Below are positions 28,537 to 42,103 of a stretch of DNA of 64,000 bases, piece after piece; positions within the stretch are counted from its first letter, which is position 1; each line of letters starts with the position of its first letter. Position numbers and translations under genes: made by a program. The notes under the pieces are model-generated. The model searched no databases. It had not been told where the DNA came from and saw only the letters and a program-made list of their open reading frames with translations. Source of the stretch: Sphingomonas sp. S1-29. GTDB lineage: Bacteria > Pseudomonadota > Alphaproteobacteria > Sphingomonadales > Sphingomonadaceae. The stretch lies in NCBI RefSeq assembly GCF_026167545.1, contig NZ_CP110678.1, positions 2,903,501-2,967,500 on the forward strand, read 5' to 3'.

Positions 28537-28983
28537 ATGCCCAAACTCACCCTCGATGCCTTTCCGCTCACCAACGCGACTGGCTACCCGCCCGAATATG
28601 CCGGGCCGGTGCGTGACCGGTGGTATCGGCGGCTAGGCCCTGCCAGCGGACTATCGCAATTCGGGGTCAGCCATGTGACGCTAAAGCCCGGCGCGTGCTC
28701 GTCACAGCGGCATTGGCACGAGGGCGAGGACGAATTTCTGGTGATCCTGAGCGGCGAAGCGATCCTGATCGACGATGCCGGCGAGCAGGTGATGCGCCCG
28801 GGCGATTGCGCTTCGTTCCCGGCGGGGGAGGCGAACGGCCATATGCTGCAGAACCGCGCGCCATTCGATTGCGTGTTCGTCGCGGTTGGCGGACCGGGCG
28901 ACACCGATTGCCATTATCCCGACATCGATATGCATCTGGCGGCCGGGCAGGGGTTTCGGCACAAAGACGGATCATCATTTTAG
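28537..28983 (+). CDS. Cupin domain-containing protein
   Basis: A 148-residue single-domain cupin. HVTLKPGACSSQRHWHEGEDEFLVILSGEAILID has the G-x5-HxH-x3,4-E-x6-G motif; PGDCASFPAGEANGHMLQN has the second motif with its histidine. It probably binds a metal. Substrate and partners are unknown. The start at 28537 follows a short region without a good ribosome binding site; the ORF opens at 28477. The following gene lies 55 bases away in the same direction. Confidence 0.85.
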   Translation: MPKLTLDAFPLTNATGYPPEYAGPVRDRWYRRLGPASGLSQFGVSHVTLKPGACSSQRHWHEGEDEFLVILSGEAILIDDAGEQVMRPGDCASFPAGEANGHMLQNRAPFDCVFVAVGGPGDTDCHYPDIDMHLAAGQGFRHKDGSSF

Positions 28984-29038
28984 GTGCGTCCGCCAAATCG
29001 GTGCTTGAAACATCGGCAGGGCGTTCTGGAGGTGAGCG

Positions 29039-29485
29039 ATGCAGCCAGGTGTGACGAGACTGAACCACATCACGCTTGCGGTCACCGACGTCGCGCGGTC
29101 GGTAGCATTTTATCGTGACCTTCTGGGCTTTTCGGTGCGTGCGATGTGGGCCGATGGCGCCTATTTGGAAGTGGGACCGCTTTGGCTTTGCCTGTCTCGC
29201 GATCCGCAGACGCGAACATCGCCGCACCCGGATTACACTCACATTGCCTTCAGCGTGGCGGACGGGGATTACGCGGCGCTGCATAAGCGCCTGATCGCAC
29301 AATGCACAATCTGGAAGGTCGATCGGAGCGAAGGCGCCTCAACCTATTTTCTCGATCCCGACGGGCATAAGCTTGAGGTCCATGTAGGCACGCTCGAATC
29401 GAGGCTGTCTCACTACCGCGAGCATGCGGATGAGCGGGTACAGCTGTTCGACGTGGACACCCCTTCTGATGGCAATAAAGCCTGA
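29039..29485 (+). CDS. fosA: FosA-family fosfomycin resistance glutathione transferase
   Basis: A 148-residue vicinal-oxygen-chelate enzyme. FosA opens the fosfomycin epoxide with glutathione. Full-length similarity to known FosA is plain: LNHITLAVTDVARSVAFYRDLLGF, AYLEVGPLWLCLSR, RSEGASTYFLDPDGHKLEVHVG. Metal ligands are expected at His10, His68 and Glu113. The SEG-A-S-x-Y potassium-loop pattern is kept. GGAGG precedes the ATG at normal spacing. By hand count G+C over 29041-29460 is about 60 percent, lower than the flanks, so acquisition by transfer is possible. Whether it confers resistance is not known. Confidence 0.88.
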   Translation: MQPGVTRLNHITLAVTDVARSVAFYRDLLGFSVRAMWADGAYLEVGPLWLCLSRDPQTRTSPHPDYTHIAFSVADGDYAALHKRLIAQCTIWKVDRSEGASTYFLDPDGHKLEVHVGTLESRLSHYREHADERVQLFDVDTPSDGNKA

Positions 29486-29547
29486 CGCCCGCGTTGCAGA
29501 CGTTTCAACCGCGCGTGTGAACGACTACGGTTGAATTACAGTGGGTA

Positions 29548-29578
29548 GGGCTGGCGCCGCCAACAGCGCCGCCAGCCC
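29548..29578 (-). terminator. Hairpin downstream of lpd
   Basis: A 9-bp stem (GGGCTGGCG / CGCCAGCCC), extended inward by further pairing, starts six bases after the lpd stop. It is a GC-rich hairpin without a T-run, likely the 3' end of the mdh-suc-lpd transcript. Confidence 0.5.
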
Positions 29579-29583
29579 TGTAA

Positions 29584-30984
<1,401 letters not shown>

Positions 30985-31030
30985 GGTCTGCCTCAAATTG
31001 TGTAGTCGCGACATAGGTACTTCGCCAGCT

Positions 31031-31069
31031 CCCCGGTAGGCATCGCATGATCGCGGATGGCTACCGGGG
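31031..31069 (-). other. Long hairpin between sucB and lpd
   Basis: Arms CCCCGGTAG (31031-31039) and CTACCGGGG (31061-31069) form a 9-bp stem, and the 21-base centre (GCATCGC...GCGGATGGC) can pair further. It follows the sucB stop by nine bases. It may mark an internal 3' end or processing site that sets different levels of E2 and E3 mRNA. Confidence 0.5.
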
Positions 31070-31078
31070 GTCGCGAAA

Positions 31079-32332
31079 TTACAGGTCGATCAGGATGCGC
31101 GTCGGGTCTTCGATCGCGTTCTTGAGCGCGACGAGGAAGGTCACCGCTTCGCGGCCGTCGATCAGGCGGTGATCGTAGCTGAGCGCCAGATACATCATCG
31201 GGCGCACCACGACCTGGCCGTCGCGGACGACGGGGCGGTCTTCGATGCGGTGGAGGCCGAGCACCGCCGACTGGGGCGGGTTGATGATCGGGGTCGACAT
31301 CAGCGAACCGAACACGCCGCCGTTCGAGATGGTGAAGGTGCCGCCCTTCATCTCGTCCATCTTGAGCGTGCCGTCCTTGGCGCGCTTGCCGAAATCGCCG
31401 ATCGTCTTTTCGACCTGTGCGACGCTCATCTTGTCGGCGTCGCGGATCACGGGCACGACCAGGCCCTGCGGCGCCGAGACCGCGACCGAGATGTCGGCAT
31501 AGTCGTGATAGACGATCTCGTCGCCGTCGATCTGGCCGTTGACGCTAGGCACGTCCTTGAGCGCCATGCAGGCGGCCTTCACGAAGAAGCCCATGAAGCC
31601 GAGCTTCACGCCATGCTTCTTCTCGAACAGCTCCTTATACTTCGTGCGCGCTTCGATGACCGCGGTCATGTCGACGTCGTTGAAGGTGGTGAGCAAAGCG
31701 GCGGTGTCCTGCGCTTCCTTCAGCCGCTTGGCGATCGTCTGGCGCAGGCGGGTCATGCGGACTCGCTCCTGCGAACGCTCGCCACCCGTGCTCGCGGCGG
31801 CAGCAGGCGCGGGGGCTGCGGCGGGGGCAGGTGCAGGCGCTGCGGCCTTGCCCGATGCGGCGGCGGTGACGTCCTCGCGGGTGATGCGACCGTCCTTGCC
31901 CGAACCCTTCACCGTCGCAGGATCGACGCCATGTTCGAGGATCGCGCGGCGAACCGACGGCGACAGCGCGGCGGCGTCGAGCCGGGCGGGGGCTTCTGCC
32001 GGCGCAGCAGGCGCGGGCGCAGCTTCCGGCTGGGGTGCGGCAGCCGGTGCTGGTGCGGCGGGTGCGGCGGCCTTTGGTGCCGCAGCGGCACCGTCACCGG
32101 CGTCGATCGAGCCGATCACCGCGCCGACATTCACCGTGTCACCGGCATTGACGCTGTGCGCGCCCATGACACCGGCGGCAGGCGCGTTGACCTCGACCGA
32201 GACCTTGTCGGTTTCGAGGCTGGCGACGGGCTCATCGGCGGCGACGGCATCGCCGGGCTGCTTGAGCCATTCGCCCAGGGTCGCTTCGGTGATCGATTCA
32301 CCCAGTGTCGGCACGAGGATTTCGGTAGCCAT
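31079..32332 (-). CDS. sucB: Dihydrolipoyllysine-residue succinyltransferase (E2 of 2-oxoglutarate dehydrogenase)
   Basis: A 417-residue core of the OGDH complex. The lipoyl domain (residues 1-76) carries the lipoylated lysine in [11 protein letters not shown]. An Ala/Pro linker follows, then a peripheral subunit-binding domain ([32 protein letters not shown]). A second Ala/Pro linker leads to the catalytic domain, which ends with [15 protein letters not shown] (His and Asp). A single lipoyl domain is normal. The start is at 32332. sucA ends 53 bases upstream. Confidence 0.96.
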   Translation of the reverse strand: MATEILVPTLGESITEATLGEWLKQPGDAVAADEPVASLETDKVSVEVNAPAAGVMGAHSVNAGDTVNVGAVIGSIDAGDGAAAAPKAAAPAAPAPAAAPQPEAAPAPAAPAEAPARLDAAALSPSVRRAILEHGVDPATVKGSGKDGRITREDVTAAASGKAAAPAPAPAAAPAPAAAASTGGERSQERVRMTRLRQTIAKRLKEAQDTAALLTTFNDVDMTAVIEARTKYKELFEKKHGVKLGFMGFFVKAACMALKDVPSVNGQIDGDEIVYHDYADISVAVSAPQGLVVPVIRDADKMSVAQVEKTIGDFGKRAKDGTLKMDEMKGGTFTISNGGVFGSLMSTPIINPPQSAVLGLHRIEDRPVVRDGQVVVRPMMYLALSYDHRLIDGREAVTFLVALKNAIEDPTRILIDL

Positions 32333-32385
32333 CAGTATTCCTTTCGCGACCCCGCAACCGCGGGGCGTGAGAATAGTCAAATCGT

Positions 32386-35358
32386 TCAGCCGGCAGCCTT
32401 GCCAGCAGTGCGTTCGTCTTCGGTCTTGCGCGCGCGGCGGATTTCCTCGCGCACGCTATGGCCAAGCGCATCGGCAACCAACGCGCCTTGCTCGGCCTGG
32501 TGCCGCTTCATCAGCCCAGTGGCGGGCGACGCCGCCGCGGTGCGACCGGAATAGCGCGGACGCGCTGGCGCACCTGCGACCTGGCCAAGGCATTCCTCGA
32601 TGAACGGCTCGACGAAGAACCATGCGCCCATGTTCTTGGGCTCTTCCTGCGCCCACACCACCTCTTCGAGATTGATCATGCGCTCGAGGCGCTTGACCAG
32701 CGGCTCGCCGGGGAAGGGGTAAAGCTGTTCGAGGCGGACGATTGCGGTGTTCTTGTCGCCCGCCGCGTCGCGTGCCTCGATCAGGTCATAGGCGACTTTG
32801 CCGGTGCAGAGCACCAGCCGCTTCACATCGGCATCGGCTGGCGGCGTGGGGTCCGACAGGATCCGCATGAAGTGGCTTGCACCCTGGAAGTCCGCCGCCT
32901 TCGACACCGCCATCTTGTGGCGCAGCAGCGACTTGGGGGTCATCACCACCAGGGGCTTGCGGAAATTGCGGTGCATCTGGCGGCGCAGCAGGTGGAAGTA
33001 GTTGGCAGGCGTGGTGCAATTGGCGACCTGCATATTGTCCTGCGCGCACATCTGCAGGAAGCGTTCGGGGCGTGCCGACGAATGCTCGGGGCCTTGGCCT
33101 TCATAGCCGTGCGGCAGCAGCAGGACGAGGCCGTTGGCGCGCAGCCACTTGGCTTCTCCGCTAGCGATGAACTGATCGATCATGATCTGCGCACCGTTCA
33201 TGAAGTCGCCGAACTGCGCCTCCCAAAGTACCAACGTCTTGGGATCGGCGAGCGCGAAGCCATATTCGAAGCCGAGCACGCCATATTCGCTAAGCGGCGA
33301 GTCGAGTACCTCGAAGCGGCCATGCGGGATGTCCTTGAGCGGCACGTAGCGATGCTCGTCGGTCTGATCGACCCATACCGCATGCCGCTGGCTGAAGGTG
33401 CCGCGCCCCGAATCCTGGCCCGACAGGCGGACTCCATAGCCCTCCGACAGCAACGATCCGAACGCGAGCGCCTCGCCGGTCGCCCAGTCGAAATTCTCGC
33501 CCGACTTGAACATGCCGCGCTTGGCATCGAGCACGCGCGCCAGCGTCTTGTGGATCTCGAGCCCCTCGGGGACGTCGGTGAGCGTGCGGCCGAGCGAATC
33601 GAACAGCTTGGGTTCGATGCCGGTCTCGATGTTGCGCCGCGAGCTTTCCTCTTCGGCGGGCATGTGCAGCCCCGACCAGCGGCCGGCGAACCAATCGACC
33701 TTGTTGGGCTTGTAGCTCTTGGCCGCCTCGAAGGACTCCTCGAGTTCGGCGGTGATCTCGGCGACTTTGCCGGGGACGAACTGGTCGTCGATCACGCCTT
33801 CGCTCACCAGGCGCTTGGCATAGACCTCGCTGACCGGCGGATGCTGCTTGATCTTGGCGTACATCAGCGGCTGGGTGAAGCTCGGTTCGTCGCCTTCGTT
33901 ATGGCCGAAGCGGCGATAGCACCACATGTCGATCACGATGTCGCGCTTGAACGCCTGGCGGAACTCGATCGCCATCTTGCACGCGAAGGTCACGGCTTCG
34001 GGATCGTCGCCATTGACGTGGAACACCGGTGCCTGGACGCCTTTGGCGACATCCGACGGATAGGGCGACGACCGCGCGAATTGCGGGCTGGTGGTGAAGC
34101 CGACCTGGTTGTTGATGACGAAGTGCAGGCAGCCGCCGGTATTGTAGCCGCGGATGCCGGAAAAGCCGAGGCATTCCCACACGATACCCTGTCCCGCGAA
34201 GGCGGCGTCGCCATGGATCAGCACCGGCAGCACCTGTTCGTGCTTTTCGAGGTCCTGGCGGAAGGTCTGCTGCGCGCGGACCTTGCCGAGCACGACGGGG
34301 TTCACCGCTTCGAGATGCGATGGGTTGGCGACCAGCGACATATGGACGTTGACGCCGTCAAACTCGCGATCGGTCGAGGTGCCGAGGTGATATTTCACGT
34401 CGCCCGAGCCGCCGACCTCGTCGGGGTTGGCCGAGCCGCCCGAGAATTCGTGGAAGATTACGCGGGTCGGCTTGGCCATCACGTTGGCCAACACGTTCAG
34501 ACGGCCGCGATGCGCCATGCCATAGACGATCTCGCGCACGCCCATCGCGCCGCCATATTTGATGATCGATTCGAGCGCGGGGATCATCGCCTCGCCGCCG
34601 TCGAGGCCGAAGCGCTTGGTGCCGACATATTTGCGGCCCAAGAATTTCTCCCACTGCTCGGCCTGCACGACCTTGCTCAGGATCGCCTTCTTGCCCTCGG
34701 GGCTGAATTCGATCGCCTTGTCGCGGCCTTCCATACGCTCCTGGAGGAAGCGGCGCTCCTCGACATCGGCGATGTGCATATATTCCAGGCCGACATTGCC
34801 GCAGTAATTCTTGCGCAGCGTGTCGACGATCTCGCGGATCGTGCCGGTCTGCATGCCGAGCGCGCCGCCCAGGAATACCGGGCGATCGATCTCGTCGTCG
34901 CTGAAGCCGTGATATTCGGTGCGAAGATCGGCGGGCATCTCGTGCTTGGCGATGCCTAGCGGATCGAGCTTGGCGGCGAGATGACCGCGCACGCGATAGG
35001 TGCGGATCAGCATCATCGCGCGGATCGAATCATTCGCGGCGCGCTGGATATCGGCTGCCGAAGGGGAAGGCGCGGCAGCGGCGGCTGGTTTGGGCGCGGG
35101 GGCGCCCTTGGCGGGCTTGGGCTCGACCTGCATCTGCGTCGGATCGAGTGCTGCGGTGAGCGCGTCGGTGTCCTTGGGCGGCCAGTTGCTGCGCGCCCAG
35201 CTCGGGCCGGTCGCGGTCGATTCGAGTCCTTCGAAAAAGGCACGCCAGCCGGCCTCGATCGAGCCAACATCGGCCTTGTAGCGCGCGTACATCGCATCGA
35301 CGAACGCGGGGCTGACGCCGCCTGCGATCTCGCTGAAATCCTGACCTTCGTAACCCAT
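32386..35358 (-). CDS. sucA: 2-oxoglutarate dehydrogenase E1 component
   Basis: A 990-residue thiamine diphosphate enzyme that decarboxylates 2-oxoglutarate and succinylates E2. The N-terminal [27 protein letters not shown] segment binds E3/E2. An Ala/Pro-rich linker covers about residues 80-105. The ThDP motif is [44 protein letters not shown] in the centre. The C-terminus has the allosteric domain ([22 protein letters not shown]). The start is ATG 35358, with GAGGTG six bases upstream. Confidence 0.97.
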   Translation of the reverse strand: MGYEGQDFSEIAGGVSPAFVDAMYARYKADVGSIEAGWRAFFEGLESTATGPSWARSNWPPKDTDALTAALDPTQMQVEPKPAKGAPAPKPAAAAAPSPSAADIQRAANDSIRAMMLIRTYRVRGHLAAKLDPLGIAKHEMPADLRTEYHGFSDDEIDRPVFLGGALGMQTGTIREIVDTLRKNYCGNVGLEYMHIADVEERRFLQERMEGRDKAIEFSPEGKKAILSKVVQAEQWEKFLGRKYVGTKRFGLDGGEAMIPALESIIKYGGAMGVREIVYGMAHRGRLNVLANVMAKPTRVIFHEFSGGSANPDEVGGSGDVKYHLGTSTDREFDGVNVHMSLVANPSHLEAVNPVVLGKVRAQQTFRQDLEKHEQVLPVLIHGDAAFAGQGIVWECLGFSGIRGYNTGGCLHFVINNQVGFTTSPQFARSSPYPSDVAKGVQAPVFHVNGDDPEAVTFACKMAIEFRQAFKRDIVIDMWCYRRFGHNEGDEPSFTQPLMYAKIKQHPPVSEVYAKRLVSEGVIDDQFVPGKVAEITAELEESFEAAKSYKPNKVDWFAGRWSGLHMPAEEESSRRNIETGIEPKLFDSLGRTLTDVPEGLEIHKTLARVLDAKRGMFKSGENFDWATGEALAFGSLLSEGYGVRLSGQDSGRGTFSQRHAVWVDQTDEHRYVPLKDIPHGRFEVLDSPLSEYGVLGFEYGFALADPKTLVLWEAQFGDFMNGAQIMIDQFIASGEAKWLRANGLVLLLPHGYEGQGPEHSSARPERFLQMCAQDNMQVANCTTPANYFHLLRRQMHRNFRKPLVVMTPKSLLRHKMAVSKAADFQGASHFMRILSDPTPPADADVKRLVLCTGKVAYDLIEARDAAGDKNTAIVRLEQLYPFPGEPLVKRLERMINLEEVVWAQEEPKNMGAWFFVEPFIEECLGQVAGAPARPRYSGRTAAASPATGLMKRHQAEQGALVADALGHSVREEIRRARKTEDERTAGKAAG

Positions 35359-35375
35359 TTCAATCACCTCTTTCT

Positions 35376-35546
35376 CTCCTCCGTTATAGGGGGAGAGACT
35401 TGAGAAAAGCTGGTCCGCGGCTTTGCGGTCCTAGTCGTTGCTGGAGAGGGGCGGTTCGGCGCTGCGGCTGCACCACCCCTTTCCAAGCTGCGCTAGCCAG
35501 CAAGCTGGCAAGCTGCGGTATCCTCTCCCCTATCCAGGGGAGAGGG
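35376..35546. repeat. Palindromic intergenic repeat, family A copy 2
   Basis: Inverted relative to the other two copies, it fills the gap between sucD and sucA. The hairpin at 35522-35545 (CCTCTCCCC / GGGGAGAGG) ends right at the sucD stop codon. The segment CCAAGCTGCGCTAGCCAGCA near 35490 is almost the reverse complement of the copy at 60533-60728. Confidence 0.75.
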
Positions 35547-36434
<888 letters not shown>

Positions 36435-36501
36435 GGGTAGGTTTCCTTCAATACAGCGGAAAAACGGGCCGCGCCGAAGCGCGTGTGCGAAAGGGAGAAT
36501 A

Positions 36502-38180
<1,679 letters not shown>

Positions 38181-38235
38181 CTACCGGGTTTGCCGCGATG
38201 GGGCAACCGCCAAACTGCGCGGGTTACGGGTTTCT

Positions 38236-38258
38236 TTGCACTTGCGAATGATGTGCAA
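38236..38258. promoter_or_regulatory. Inverted repeat upstream of mdh
   Basis: TTGCAC-N11-GTGCAA (38236-38241 and 38253-38258) lies about 120 bases upstream of the mdh start, in the promoter region of the TCA block. Its spacing suits a dimeric regulator. No regulator is assigned. Confidence 0.4.
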
Positions 38259-38293
38259 TAAGGTGCGATGGAGTGGTATCAAAGCGCGTCCGG

Positions 38294-39409
38294 TTATTCG
38301 GACGCGCCGTGGCCGAGCTCCATATACGCCTCGGAACGCATTTCGTTCAGTCGGCTCGCAGTGCGCTCGAACTCGAACGCGCCGTCGCCGCGGGTGTAGA
38401 GATCGTCGGGCTCGGCATCAGCCCCCGCCAGCAGCTTAACCTTCAATTCGTAGAGCGAATCGATCAGCGTGACGAAGCGTGCGGCCTCGTTGCGGTTCTC
38501 GGGACCCAGGCGCGGGATGCCGACGATGATGACGGTGTGGAACTTGCGCGCGATCGCAAGATAGTCGGGCGCGCCGCGGGCCTCGCCGCACAGCCGCTTG
38601 AAGCTGAACACGCCCACCCCTTTGAGGCATTTGGGGACGTGCATCGTGCGGGTGTCGCCGATCTCGACCTCGCAGGTCGGAACATGCGCGCGGTCCTCGA
38701 CCGCGAAATCGGTCAGGCGGAAGAACGCCGCCGACAGCGCCTGCGTCGTCTGGGTGCCGTTGGGGGTGAGCCAGGTGTCCATCCGCCCGAGCCGGTCGCG
38801 CCGATAGTCGGTAGGGCCGTTGAGCGGGCGCACGTCCATTCGCGCCTCGATCAGATCGATGAAGGGCAGGAAATGCTCGCGGTTGAGGCCGTCCTTGTAG
38901 AGATCGGCGGGCGGGCGGTTCGAGGTGGCGACGACGGTAAGACCGCGCTCCATCATCGCGGTGAACAGCCGCGAGAGCACCATCGCGTCGGCCGAATTGT
39001 TGATGACCATCTCGTCGAACGCGAGCAGCCGGGTTTCGCCGACGAGGGCGGCGGCGACCGGCGCGATCGGGTCGCCGCTTTCCTTGGCGCGCTCGGCATG
39101 GATGCGCGCATGCACCTCCTGCATGAAGGCGTGGAAATGGACGCGGCGTTTGCGGCGGACCGGGACGTGATCGTAGAACAGGTCCATCAACATCGATTTG
39201 CCGCGCCCGACGCCGCCCCACAGGTAGACGCCCTTGGGCGGTTCGGGGGCACGACCGAGCATCCGCCACAACACGCTGCCGCGCTTGGGGGTGGCCGAGA
39301 GTTCGGTCGCGAGCGTGTCGAGCCGCGCAGCAGCGGCGGCCTGGTCGGGATCGCGCTTCAATTCGCCCGCGGCGATCAGCGCTTCATAGGCGGCGAGCAC
39401 CTGGGTCAT
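38294..39409 (-). CDS. zapE: Cell division protein ZapE (AFG1-like ATPase)
   Basis: A 371-residue P-loop ATPase. Walker A GGVGRGKS is at residues 65-72, Walker B LLAFDEMVI near 130. HFHAFMQEVHARIH and TSNRPPADLYKDGLNREHFLPFI are family-specific. ZapE binds FtsZ and acts at late constriction in E. coli; eukaryotic AFG1 acts in mitochondrial protein quality control. Its ATG overlaps the thioesterase stop by four bases. mdh begins 180 bases downstream. Confidence 0.92.
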   Translation of the reverse strand: MTQVLAAYEALIAAGELKRDPDQAAAAARLDTLATELSATPKRGSVLWRMLGRAPEPPKGVYLWGGVGRGKSMLMDLFYDHVPVRRKRRVHFHAFMQEVHARIHAERAKESGDPIAPVAAALVGETRLLAFDEMVINNSADAMVLSRLFTAMMERGLTVVATSNRPPADLYKDGLNREHFLPFIDLIEARMDVRPLNGPTDYRRDRLGRMDTWLTPNGTQTTQALSAAFFRLTDFAVEDRAHVPTCEVEIGDTRTMHVPKCLKGVGVFSFKRLCGEARGAPDYLAIARKFHTVIIVGIPRLGPENRNEAARFVTLIDSLYELKVKLLAGADAEPDDLYTRGDGAFEFERTASRLNEMRSEAYMELGHGASE

Positions 39410-39876
39410 GCGCGGATGCTCCCCTTGCGCGCGGTGCAGGCGAAGCTGGCGATCGTCGTCCAGTCGCTGTCGTCGCCCTGCACCACCAGCCCGCGCACGA
39501 AGAACAACCGACCGGTTTCGCGCAGCATCTCGACATGCGCTTCGATCGGGCCGGTCGTATCGGCGCCGGCGATAAACTGGGTCGACAGGTCGACGGTCGA
39601 GGCGCCGCCTTCGCCCATTACCCCGAACGCGCGCGCCGCGGCGAACACCGCGACGTCGATGAAGCCAAGCAGCGCGCCGCCATGAACATGGTCGCGCAGG
39701 TTCGAATGCCGCCGTCGCGGCACCATCCGCACGCGTGCGATCGGCCCGTCGATCCGGGTCGAGATCGGTGCGAGGCTGGCGTTGAAGCGGGTGTCGTCGA
39801 TCATTTCCCAGCGGTGCCAGCCGGGGAGATCGGGATCGGCGAAATAGCGAAAATGGGGGGAGGGGGAGTCAGCCAA
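39406..39876 (-). CDS. PaaI/hotdog-fold thioesterase family protein
   Basis: A 156-residue hotdog-fold protein. RDHVHGGALLGFIDVAVFAAAR is the HGG(A) motif with the long central helix, and STVDLSTQFIAGADTTGPIEAHVEMLRETGRLFFVRG is the strand set. It probably hydrolyses an acyl-CoA. No ATG is available at the likely N-terminus; TTG at 39876 (LADSPSPHFRYF) is proposed. The open frame further upstream is family C repeat sequence. It is translationally coupled to zapE. Confidence 0.78.
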   Translation of the reverse strand: MADSPSPHFRYFADPDLPGWHRWEMIDDTRFNASLAPISTRIDGPIARVRMVPRRRHSNLRDHVHGGALLGFIDVAVFAAARAFGVMGEGGASTVDLSTQFIAGADTTGPIEAHVEMLRETGRLFFVRGLVVQGDDSDWTTIASFACTARKGSIRA

Positions 39877-39960
39877 TCGGGGTCCGTTCGTGCGCGGCGG
39901 ATGCGCTGCGTGGCGAGCGGGATAGCGGGTAGGGGGCTGCGGGCCAAGTGGGCCCCCGTT

Positions 39961-40106
39961 ATCCTTCCCCGCAAGGGGAGGTGGCAGCCGAAGGCTGACG
40001 GAGGGGGAGGGACGCGGTGCGGTGTGGCATCTCCCACCAAGGTTACCCCATCCGCCCCCTCCGACACGCGCTGGCGCGCGCGCCACCTCCCCCTGGCGGG
40101 GGAGGA
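39961..40106. repeat. Palindromic repeat, family C copy 1
   Basis: Outer arms CCTTCCCCGCAAGGGGAGG and CCTCCCCCTGGCGGGGGAGG frame an inner GGCAGCCGAAGGCTGACGG...CATCCGCCCCCTCCG. Together with copy 2 it fills the gene-free stretch 39877-40322 between sdhB and the thioesterase gene. The remaining bases there show nothing else. Confidence 0.8.
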
Positions 40107-40163
40107 CTGTTCCGCTCAGCACGTTACGAGTCTGGCATCAAAGAGCACAAGCGAGGCTTGTTT

Positions 40164-40312
40164 ATCCTCCCCCCGCCAGGGGGAGGTGTCAGCCAGAGGC
40201 TGACGGAGGGGGAGGTAAGCGATGCCGGTCGTGGCTCACCACCACCGTCTCCCCATCCGCCCCCTCCAACGGGCGCTAGCCCGCCCGCCACCTCCCCCTG
40301 GCGGGGGAGGAT
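40164..40312. repeat. Palindromic repeat, family C copy 2
   Basis: The same unit as 39961-40106 in the same orientation, after a 57-base spacer. The arms CCTCCCCCCGCCAGGGGGAGG and CCTCCCCCTGGCGGGGGAGG are nearly perfect hairpins. It ends ten bases from the sdhB stop codon. Confidence 0.8.
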
Positions 40313-40322
40313 TTACGCAGCA

Positions 40323-41108
40323 TCATACTACGCGTTCGGCTTCCATCTTCTTGATCTCGGCGATCGCCTTGGCGGGGTTCAGGCCCTTGGGGCAGACGTT
40401 CGCGCAGTTCATGATCGTGTGGCAGCGATACAGGCGGAACGGATCCTCGAGCTCGTCGAGCCGCTCGCCGGTCATCTCGTCGCGGCTGTCGGCGAGCCAG
40501 CGATAGGCCTGGAGCAGGATCGCCGGCCCCAGGAACTTGTCGCTGTTCCACCAATAGCTCGGGCACGCGGTCGAGCAGCAGGCGCACAGGATGCACTCGT
40601 ACAAGCCGTCGAGCTTGCTGCGATCCTCGGGCGACTGGAGCCGCTCCTTGCCCGAAGGCGGCGGGGTGACGGTTTGCAGCCACGGCTTGATCGACGAATA
40701 TTGCGCGTAGAAATGGGTGAAATCAGGCACCAGGTCCTTGATCACGTCCATGTGCGGCAGCGGGGTGATGCGGATATCGCCCTTCACGTCCTCGATCGCC
40801 TTGGTGCAGGCCAGCGTGTTGGTGCCGTCGATGTTCATCGAGCAGGACCCGCAAATCCCCTCGCGGCACGAACGGCGGAAGGTGAGACTGGGATCGGCCT
40901 CGGCCTTCACCTTAATCAGCGCGTCGAGCACCATCGGGCCGCAATCGTCGAGATCGACCTCGAACATATCGTAGCGCGGGTTCTCGCCCGAATCGGGATC
41001 GTAGCGATAGATTTTGAGCTTCTTGACCCGCTTGGCGTCGGCGGCGGCCTTGTGGACCTTGCCTTCCTTCTTGATGACGCTGTTCTTCGGCAGGGTAAAT
41101 GTGGCCAT
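40323..41108 (-). CDS. sdhB: Succinate dehydrogenase iron-sulfur subunit
   Basis: A 261-residue subunit of complex II. The [2Fe-2S] motif is [21 protein letters not shown]. The second domain has [12 protein letters not shown] ([4Fe-4S]) and [17 protein letters not shown] ([3Fe-4S]). The start is 41108 ([10 protein letters not shown]). Unusually it is not next to sdhA: a ClpP-like gene, a HicAB-type pair and a terminator-like hairpin intervene. Confidence 0.96.
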   Translation of the reverse strand: MATFTLPKNSVIKKEGKVHKAAADAKRVKKLKIYRYDPDSGENPRYDMFEVDLDDCGPMVLDALIKVKAEADPSLTFRRSCREGICGSCSMNIDGTNTLACTKAIEDVKGDIRITPLPHMDVIKDLVPDFTHFYAQYSSIKPWLQTVTPPPSGKERLQSPEDRSKLDGLYECILCACCSTACPSYWWNSDKFLGPAILLQAYRWLADSRDEMTGERLDELEDPFRLYRCHTIMNCANVCPKGLNPAKAIAEIKKMEAERVV

Positions 41109-41184
41109 GATGCTCTCGTTCCTCGGTTCCTGACGAAGTGGGGTGTGGCCCCCCTCGTTCAAGCTTGGCGGTCAGATACATGAC

Positions 41185-41217
41185 CGGCCGACATACGCAA
41201 ATACCGCATGTCGGCCG
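41185..41217 (-). terminator. Hairpin between the ClpP-like gene and sdhB
   Basis: A perfect 10-bp stem (CGGCCGACAT / ATGTCGGCCG) with a 13-base loop lies ten bases past the ClpP-like stop codon and 77 bases before sdhB. There is no T-run. If it ends transcription, sdhB needs its own promoter. Confidence 0.5.
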
Positions 41218-41226
41218 TGCGATGCG

Positions 41227-41838
41227 TCACACCACGTCGAGCACTAGCCCCAGGTCGCGTGCCTCCTCGGCCTCAATGTACCAATTTTCGGGCGCGCGCT
41301 TGACCAGATCCTCGATCGCTACCTTCGATCCCTCGACGATCGCGCGAAAGCCCTCTTCCTCAATCAGGATCGAATGTTCGATCTCGTGCAGATTGGCCTT
41401 GAGCGTGGCGATGCAGGTCTTGAGCGGGCCGGCGATCTCGATCGTCTTGTTCATGATCCGCTCGTGGATCATGATCCGTGTGCCGCGCGTCAGGAAGCGC
41501 TTGTCGACCGGGAAGGCCGACATGAAAGTGGCGCCGGCCGAATAGACCGCGACCTTGCCGAGGAACAGGAATTCGCGGCCCTCGAATTCACGCAGCAGGC
41601 GAATGTCGTCGCCCATCAGCCGCGCGACCTCAGGATCGCCGCCTAGCGTCGAAATGGTGATGACGGTCGCGGTGTCCTTGGGCGCGACAGCCAGGCCGTC
41701 GCGGAACAGCGCGTACATGTCGTGATCGACCGGACCGCTGAGCGAAATATGCGGGCTGGCGAGCAGCGGATAGTCGTTGATCGCGGCGCGGCGCGACGTG
41801 TCTTCGGCGGTAGTGGCAGGCTGGGTCTGATCGGTCAT
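41227..41838 (-). CDS. ClpP/crotonase-fold peptidase-like protein
   Basis: 203 residues of the ClpP (S14) fold. The serine is in VAVYSAGATFMSAF (Ser100) and the histidine in GTRIMIHERIM (His125), as in ClpP. The third residue is uncertain. The start at 41838 has AAGGGGAG upstream. The same frame is open to 42012 and would add 58 residues with a clear transmembrane helix, so a membrane-anchored form is possible. It does not look like the main ClpP, which has a conserved MGAFLL-type segment. Its role in the sdh operon is unknown. Confidence 0.72.
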   Translation of the reverse strand: MTDQTQPATTAEDTSRRAAINDYPLLASPHISLSGPVDHDMYALFRDGLAVAPKDTATVITISTLGGDPEVARLMGDDIRLLREFEGREFLFLGKVAVYSAGATFMSAFPVDKRFLTRGTRIMIHERIMNKTIEIAGPLKTCIATLKANLHEIEHSILIEEEGFRAIVEGSKVAIEDLVKRAPENWYIEAEEARDLGLVLDVV

Positions 41839-42103
41839 GGGCTCCCCTTCAATGTCGGGCGGCGATGGGATGGAAAAAAGACGCGACGGTACGTCGGTCG
41901 TACGCGCCTTCGGAGAATCGAAAAGCAACGCCCACAGCACGACGCCGACGCCGATGACGCCAAGCGCCGCGAACACGGCGTACACGATGGCGTCGGCAAC
42001 CCCGGCTTCCATCGCGTCCCGAACCGCATTCGCGGCGGATGGTTCCGGGGGAGGGGATGAAATATCGGGGAGGTAGCCAAAACCGGACCGGGAAACGGCG
42101 GGC

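Noticed and set aside
32458..34959. 833-codon open frame opposite sucA
   Set aside because: Shadow of sucA; no recognisable domain and no ribosome binding site.
39877..40122. N-terminal extension of the thioesterase frame up to 40122
   Set aside because: The added residues are translated palindromic repeat (GGGGWGN, PPPLAGKDN) and not family-like.
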